This document shows positions 59,060-64,000 of a stretch of DNA of 64,000 nucleotides, piece after piece (the first letter of the stretch is position 1; each line of letters begins with the position of its first letter). The notes under the pieces are model-generated. The model was given only the letters and a program-made list of their open reading frames with translations, searched no databases and was not told where the DNA came from. The stretch spans positions 1,100,001 through 1,164,000 of the forward strand of contig JAQFVV010012424.1 in assembly GCA_028023455.1 (NCBI GenBank), given 5' to 3'. A program made the position numbers and the translations under genes. This DNA comes from Epiperipatus broadwayi (lineage: Eukaryota; Onychophora; Udeonychophora; Euonychophora; Peripatidae).

Positions 59060-61550
59060 TTAATTCATGTGTCTTATATTTCAAAAATATTTAATAGACT
59101 TGATGCTAACATATCATCACCACAACCACCACCAAAAACACACCATTTCCATTTTCAAAACTACAAATAGCTGTTTTAGTGTCATCAACTGGATGACTTT
59201 ATAGAAATGAAAGTGAGTACAAAGAATAGTTAGCTGAATTATTATATTATTCAATTAAAAATGTTTTAAATACCCCCTGTATATATTTTTATTTAAAAAC
59301 ATAACACCCATTGATTTATTACATCCATGTTACTGTTTTTATGACCATACTAAAAATATCTAAAATAATTATCATCAACAAATATCTCTCTTTTTTGTAG
59401 TTTTAATCCAAGTAAAGTCTGTAAGTTTTATTGTCAGATATTAAATTGCTGTTTTTAACATCCTTACATTGTTTATGAAGTATCATATTCATTTTATTAA
59501 TCAGCCAAATAGAAAATTTTACTTCTTTTAATAAAGTCACCAATAATGCAGTTATTGTTAAAGAACTAACCCAGAAGTTTTTTCATGAATCCAAGTTGAA
59601 TTGTTAATAACATATTCTTAAAAAATCTACACTGCTTAAGTAACACTAAAACTACAAATTGAAGGCTTTTAGTGTTTAAAAACATAGTGATGGCTTTTAA
59701 AAACCAAACATCAAATTTTTAGTCGATGTGTTTGAGGTAGGACTTGTTTTTTAATGCAATTATTACAGGGTATTTTAAAGTATATTACTTTACAATCAAA
59801 CAATCCATGTCTAAAAGTGCCTATGAAATATTGAATTTTTTAAAGCTTTGACTTTTACTTAAAATATAATCCATAAGACATCTCTGTTTAAGCATAATTA
59901 CATTTTTATTACTTTATAGAGATTTTTTGTCCATTCAAAGAATTAATAAATAATACCCAATCCACATTATATAAAACTTCAATAACAATAGATCATTCAA
60001 GGTCACAGACTTTTTTCATTACTTTTACTAACTGTTGATCAAAATTTGTTCCTAAAACATACACGAACGTTGCTTTAAACAAATTTTTTTAGTAGAATTT
60101 GTGCAATAATTTGCACCATAAGACTTGATACAAAAGAAACAGGAAACATTAATATTAATAATCTTGCATTAATTCACTTAGGAATTTCAAAAAAAGTAAA
60201 TATCAAAGTAGACATCAAAGTAAACCCAACATTGAACCATATCTTTTACTCGGTAAACTGGTCTCCCAGAAACTATCTGTTTGATTAAATTTTTTTTGTA
60301 AGATCAGCCACATTAATCATAATTCTAGACAAATCCTTACCACAAGTACTACCATAAATCATATCATGAAGGATCCATACCAAGAAAGGTTAACATATTC
60401 CACAATCTATATTTAAAATAACTGAAATTCCTATTTTTATTCACAATACTTCTTTTTTAATAACATCACAACTATTTTTTTACAATTAAATGGCCAATCA
60501 TCTAGTTGCAATGATTTAATCAAATTTTGTGAGAAAGGAACATTTTTAGATCCTCTCTTTTTTTAGGTTCTACCACTTTATAAAGAAACAGGCAAAACTC
60601 ACTATATGTATTGCCACACACAAGCATAAGAAGTGGGGTCATGTGATGAACTTTATAAAGAGTAGGAATCCTAGGATAAATTATTCAAGTGAAACTTCTG
60701 TTTAAAATCCAAATAGTTAATTGAATGATATTTTGTAAAATCATAACTTATGTCACCCAGTGTCTTATAAACACTATTCATTTAATATGCAGAACTTGCA
60801 TGTTTTACACTATAATACGAATCTGCATAAAATAAAAAAAAGATATGATTAAAATATTGCTTAATACATAATGAAGGTATAAAAACTGTCACCACACACA
60901 CACATTGTTAGGGTAGAAAGGTAACTGATGTCATTAGACATTCAAATGGGCATGGTATAATTAAATACAATGAATAAAAAGAAGAGAAAGTAAAAAAAAA
61001 CAGTACACAGCCTTTGAGAACCAATGTATCATAGAAAACAATTACTGATTACTTATTGTTAATCTTCACAGATGAAGCTTATTGTCATAGAATGAGGTCA
61101 ATATCCATCACAGTAGAAGATGAATTTGAAATATAACTTCTTTCTATATCTAAGTAGAGAAGTAGAAACTAAGTTTAGATTGTTCATATTTTCTCTAAAA
61201 AAATGTTTTATATTTTCACTCCACCTTCCATTAGGTTTTTCTACGAGTATGTTTAAAAATAAAATTGATTTCAAACATGAGCAACCTTAATAGTTTTCAC
61301 TTTTTAGATTGCTCAATAATTTTTTTTAGTTCATCTACCTATGCTACAAATATAATATATACAAGAGAGTATTAAAATTAACCAAAACTGTTCTCTGGTT
61401 TGCACACCTGTAGTAGAATACACTTGAATTGTTACATACTTCTTGCAGGAACCCTTTGTACCAACCTGGAAAATGACATCTTCATGTGAAATTGTGGTGC
61501 CATGTAGCACTTTTTTTTTTGTAAAGTGCATTTCGCATACTTGTCAAATT
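59060..61550. other. AT-rich stretch with no recognised gene
   Basis: Nothing recognised. Short (CA)n at 60895-60906. Confidence 0.4.
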
Positions 61551-61554
61551 TTAT

Positions 61555-62165
61555 AATAATGGAAAAGTTTGAACAATGTGAAATTCTGTTTTTGTTTACA
61601 GAAAATGTTTGCAGCAGATTACAAGCAAGCTGATGTTGTAAGAACACAACTTTATGAGTGGTTTAATTGAAATGTTAAATGAAGTGTCACAAGTGAAGTC
61701 CAAAGTCAAAACAATGCTGATTTTTTAAAAACACAAATGGCATTTTTTCGCAAATTTAGTTCATAATGGTCAGGCATTTTATCTGTAAATTCTGAAACAT
61801 TTACATGATATGGTAAAACATAAATGTCCCACTTTGTGGCAAAGAAAAGAATGCAAGCTTCATCCTAGCAAAGTGTCATTTCTCAAAGCCTTGAGTGTGA
61901 AACACTTTTTAATTAAATTTGGCATGACACAGCTTATCTAACAACCATATTTACTCGATTTTGCTTTGTGCGATTTTTAAAAATCTTTTGAATGAAAAAA
62001 ATGTCTCATTTTTTTTTTTGGACTTGGAAATAATGAAAAAATATTATGGATGTGTTAAAAGGCCTCATTTTGAAAAGTGTTTCTGGACTACTTTGAAAAA
62101 TAGAAAATATGTTTAGACTGATGTATTGCATCAAATGGATAATAATTTGAAGGTGATTAACTTTA
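61555..62165 (+). pseudogene. mariner-type transposase relic
   Basis: MEKFEQ at 61560 matches the start typical of mariner/SETMAR-like transposases. Downstream in broken frames come KNECKLHPSKVSFLKALSVK, HFLIKFGMTQL, then YLLDFALCDF, the counterpart of the PYSPDLAPCDFFLF motif that holds the second catalytic acid of the DD34D triad. HFEKCF near 62075 and a later cysteine match the C-terminal F.KC...W......C pattern. Most of the central region is deleted and stops are frequent. Terminal inverted repeats could not be found. Confidence 0.6.
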
Positions 62166-62284
62166 TAACATTTAAAAATAAATGAACAATTTTTTATTAT
62201 AAAATACCCATCTTATATATTTATATTGATATTTAAAAACACAAAATTAAAAAAAAAGCAGATGACTTTATTACACAAGAACTG

Positions 62285-62380
62285 ATGTTTGAGTATCGAA
62301 AGTGTCAGAACTATAATCAATCTGAGGACCTTATACTCCAAAAACTGATACTCTTACTACTACACCAAACTCCTACAAGA
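62285..62380 (-). mobile_element. Possible tRNA-derived SINE head
   Basis: The minus strand reads GAGTTTGGTGTAGTAGTAAG (A-box-like), then GGTCCTCAGATTGATTATAG (a weak B-box match). The tail is not resolved and no other copy was found in the window, so this is tentative. Confidence 0.3.
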
Positions 62381-62389
62381 TATAATTAC

Positions 62390-64000
62390 CGACAAAAGTT
62401 ACTGATATAAATAAATATTATCCAAGACAGAAAATTAAGAAAGATTTCATTAAAGTTCCTGTTGCAATTCTAAAATTGAGATGTTAAAATAATGGTGCTG
62501 AAGCAATGGCAAATAATGGCCAACTATCTGTGATGATGATCAAGGGTTATAGCACTCTATCGCATATTTACTCTATCTGCTTTCAGATAGAGAACATATA
62601 AAGACAATTAGAGATGGCGTTTGTCTTAAACTAAGTCGGGGGGGGGGGCAGAATATATGGAGGTTTATTATTATTATTTTTGTAGAAGATAACATGAAAA
62701 GATATCTACTAAGAAATGAATGGAAAGATTAAAACAGAAATGGAAACATATATATATATAGCTATTTGTCTGTATCATTTTGAGATGCTATTACATTTTT
62801 GCGAATCACGCATCACCGAAACATGAGAGCGATTTTTTTGTTGTTGATATTTGTTGTAATTCAAGTTAACATTAATGATCTGCTTTCGCAGTTTTATTTA
62901 CTTCATAATCGTAATATGAAAACTCAAAGTAAATGTAAACATATTTGATTTCCAGGTACATTTGCATACCTGATTTCTGCTAACATCTGGTCTACATTTG
63001 AAAATGCAACCGTCGTAGTCATAATTATTTTAATTTCAACAATTTATAAATTATCACTATAGTTTTAAAGTAAAATGCTTAATGTATTTTTTATTTAATA
63101 TATACTATGAATATCTCACTATATACATTAAAAAAAAAACATTTAAAAAAAATAAATACTCAGCATAATTCTTTTCACGTTCTAGTTCATAAGATGTTAC
63201 ATTATTATGGAAATATAATACGCTCCTTCTAAACAAATCAGGTAATATTAAAAATAGGAAATCAAACCAATGCACCAGTGAATATTTGCACAGCTATCTG
63301 GAATTTTGTTTCCTTTAAAAACTACAATAACTTGATTATTTTTTTAAATTCTATTATTATCAAATATTATAATCTATTAGAAACATCTTAATATATAAAA
63401 TAAAACTGCAAATAGTTCTTACATTATTTGCTATTATCAATTTTTCAACTTTGCAATTTATTTTTTAAACTATTGCAAAGAATAAATAAGTTAAAATTTT
63501 TATTATTACCTGTCAGAAACTGCAAAATTACCTGACAACGATGAACTCTTATTTAGTTAAACTTTCCATCAGCAGAAAATTTCTAAAGTACTTAAAATTA
63601 TATGTAAAAGGTAAAGATAAACTTCATCAGTGAATGAAGATGGCATTCTATAATAATTGTATTTTTTGCTTGTAAAACTTTAATTTTAACTAGCATGTGA
63701 CCCAACTAGATTAGTTTGGGGCCTTTATCTTTTAAACTTTCCAAACTAATGGATAATCGCCTACAGCTTATTAAGAAAAAATCATGCCCTGTTTGTGATT
63801 TAAATGGACTGGATTTGAATATTAACAATATTGCTATAAAGATCTCAATAAAAAATGACATGTAACATGCCTTAAATAGAATGATTATTAAAATTTCCAG
63901 AACCATGATCAAATTAAATATCTACTCATTGCAATTTGATTTACAAATGACCACTTTTCCCACTCAAACACTTCATATAAATGCATTAATGTTCACTACT
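62390..64000. other. AT-rich stretch with no recognised gene
   Basis: A G10 run occurs at 62639-62648 and a TA tract at 62750-62760. The short open frame at 63706-63912 (minus) has no motif. Confidence 0.4.

Overview
The window looks like intergenic or intronic DNA from an AT-rich animal genome. I found no host protein-coding gene that I can defend. Almost everything recognisable is a transposable-element relic or a simple repeat. The organism is probably an invertebrate metazoan. The evidence is RTE-type LINEs, Penelope-like GIY-YIG relics, tRNA-derived SINEs, a mariner relic, a hAT-type nonautonomous element and long (ATCT)n tracts. A cephalopod-like or other lophotrochozoan source is only a guess from the repeat style.

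The main discovery is a multicopy repeat family that carries type I hammerhead ribozyme (HHR) folds. It occurs at about 17.1, 18.1-18.6, 21.8, 22.8, 25.8-27.1, 28.6-29.6, 32.7-35.2, 40.2-41.2, 50.3-51.1, 52.1 and 56.6-57.6 kb, and divergent relatives lie at 24.5, 25.2 and 46.7 kb. Each HHR has a CTGATGA box, a stem II hairpin, a GAAA box, a minimal stem III and a stem I closed by CCAA/TTGG plus an outer helix. The outer helix covaries between copies: ATAATC/GATTAT, ATGATC/GATCAT and GTGAC/GTCAT. Monomers are about 465-480 bp and sit in direct tandem. At every composite locus the left block is on the minus strand and the right block on the plus strand, so the ribozymes point outward. Several loci are flanked by short direct repeats of 8-15 bp, which look like target-site duplications. 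Downstream of the ribozyme each unit carries a perfect B-box-like GTTCAAATC. This suggests a retrozyme- or terminon-like nonautonomous retroelement. The window also holds two Penelope-like GIY-YIG fragments (3.9 and 22.1 kb) that could represent the autonomous partner.

Layout. 1-1.87 kb: 5' end of an RTE-type LINE on the minus strand, with its ORF open to the window edge. 3.9 kb: Penelope-like relic. 5-10.4 kb: three LINE pieces, including a near-complete second LINE family (6.56-8.55 kb) with one frameshift and three stops. 10.5 kb: compact tRNA-Gly-like SINE. 14.2 kb: RTE 3' end. 16-22 kb: foldback repeats, small HHR-family elements and a Penelope-like relic. 23.2-25.6 kb: degenerate plus-strand RTE copy, interrupted by HHR relatives and microsatellites. 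25.8-35.2 kb: three HHR composite loci and the longest (ATCT)n array. 35.2-41.2 kb: RTE 5' UTR fragment, foldback repeats, a head-to-head SINE pair and an HHR locus. 44.4-51.1 kb: two compact SINEs, a third LINE relic, an isolated HHR and an HHR locus. 54.8-57.6 kb: a hAT-type element and an HHR locus. 58-64 kb: RTE tail, a dispersed repeat, a mariner relic and unannotated AT-rich sequence.

The elements work together only in the sense of mobile-element biology. LINE-encoded enzymes plausibly mobilised the SINEs. A Penelope-like or LINE enzyme plausibly mobilised the HHR units. All homology calls are from reading translated motifs and visual alignment; no database search was possible.
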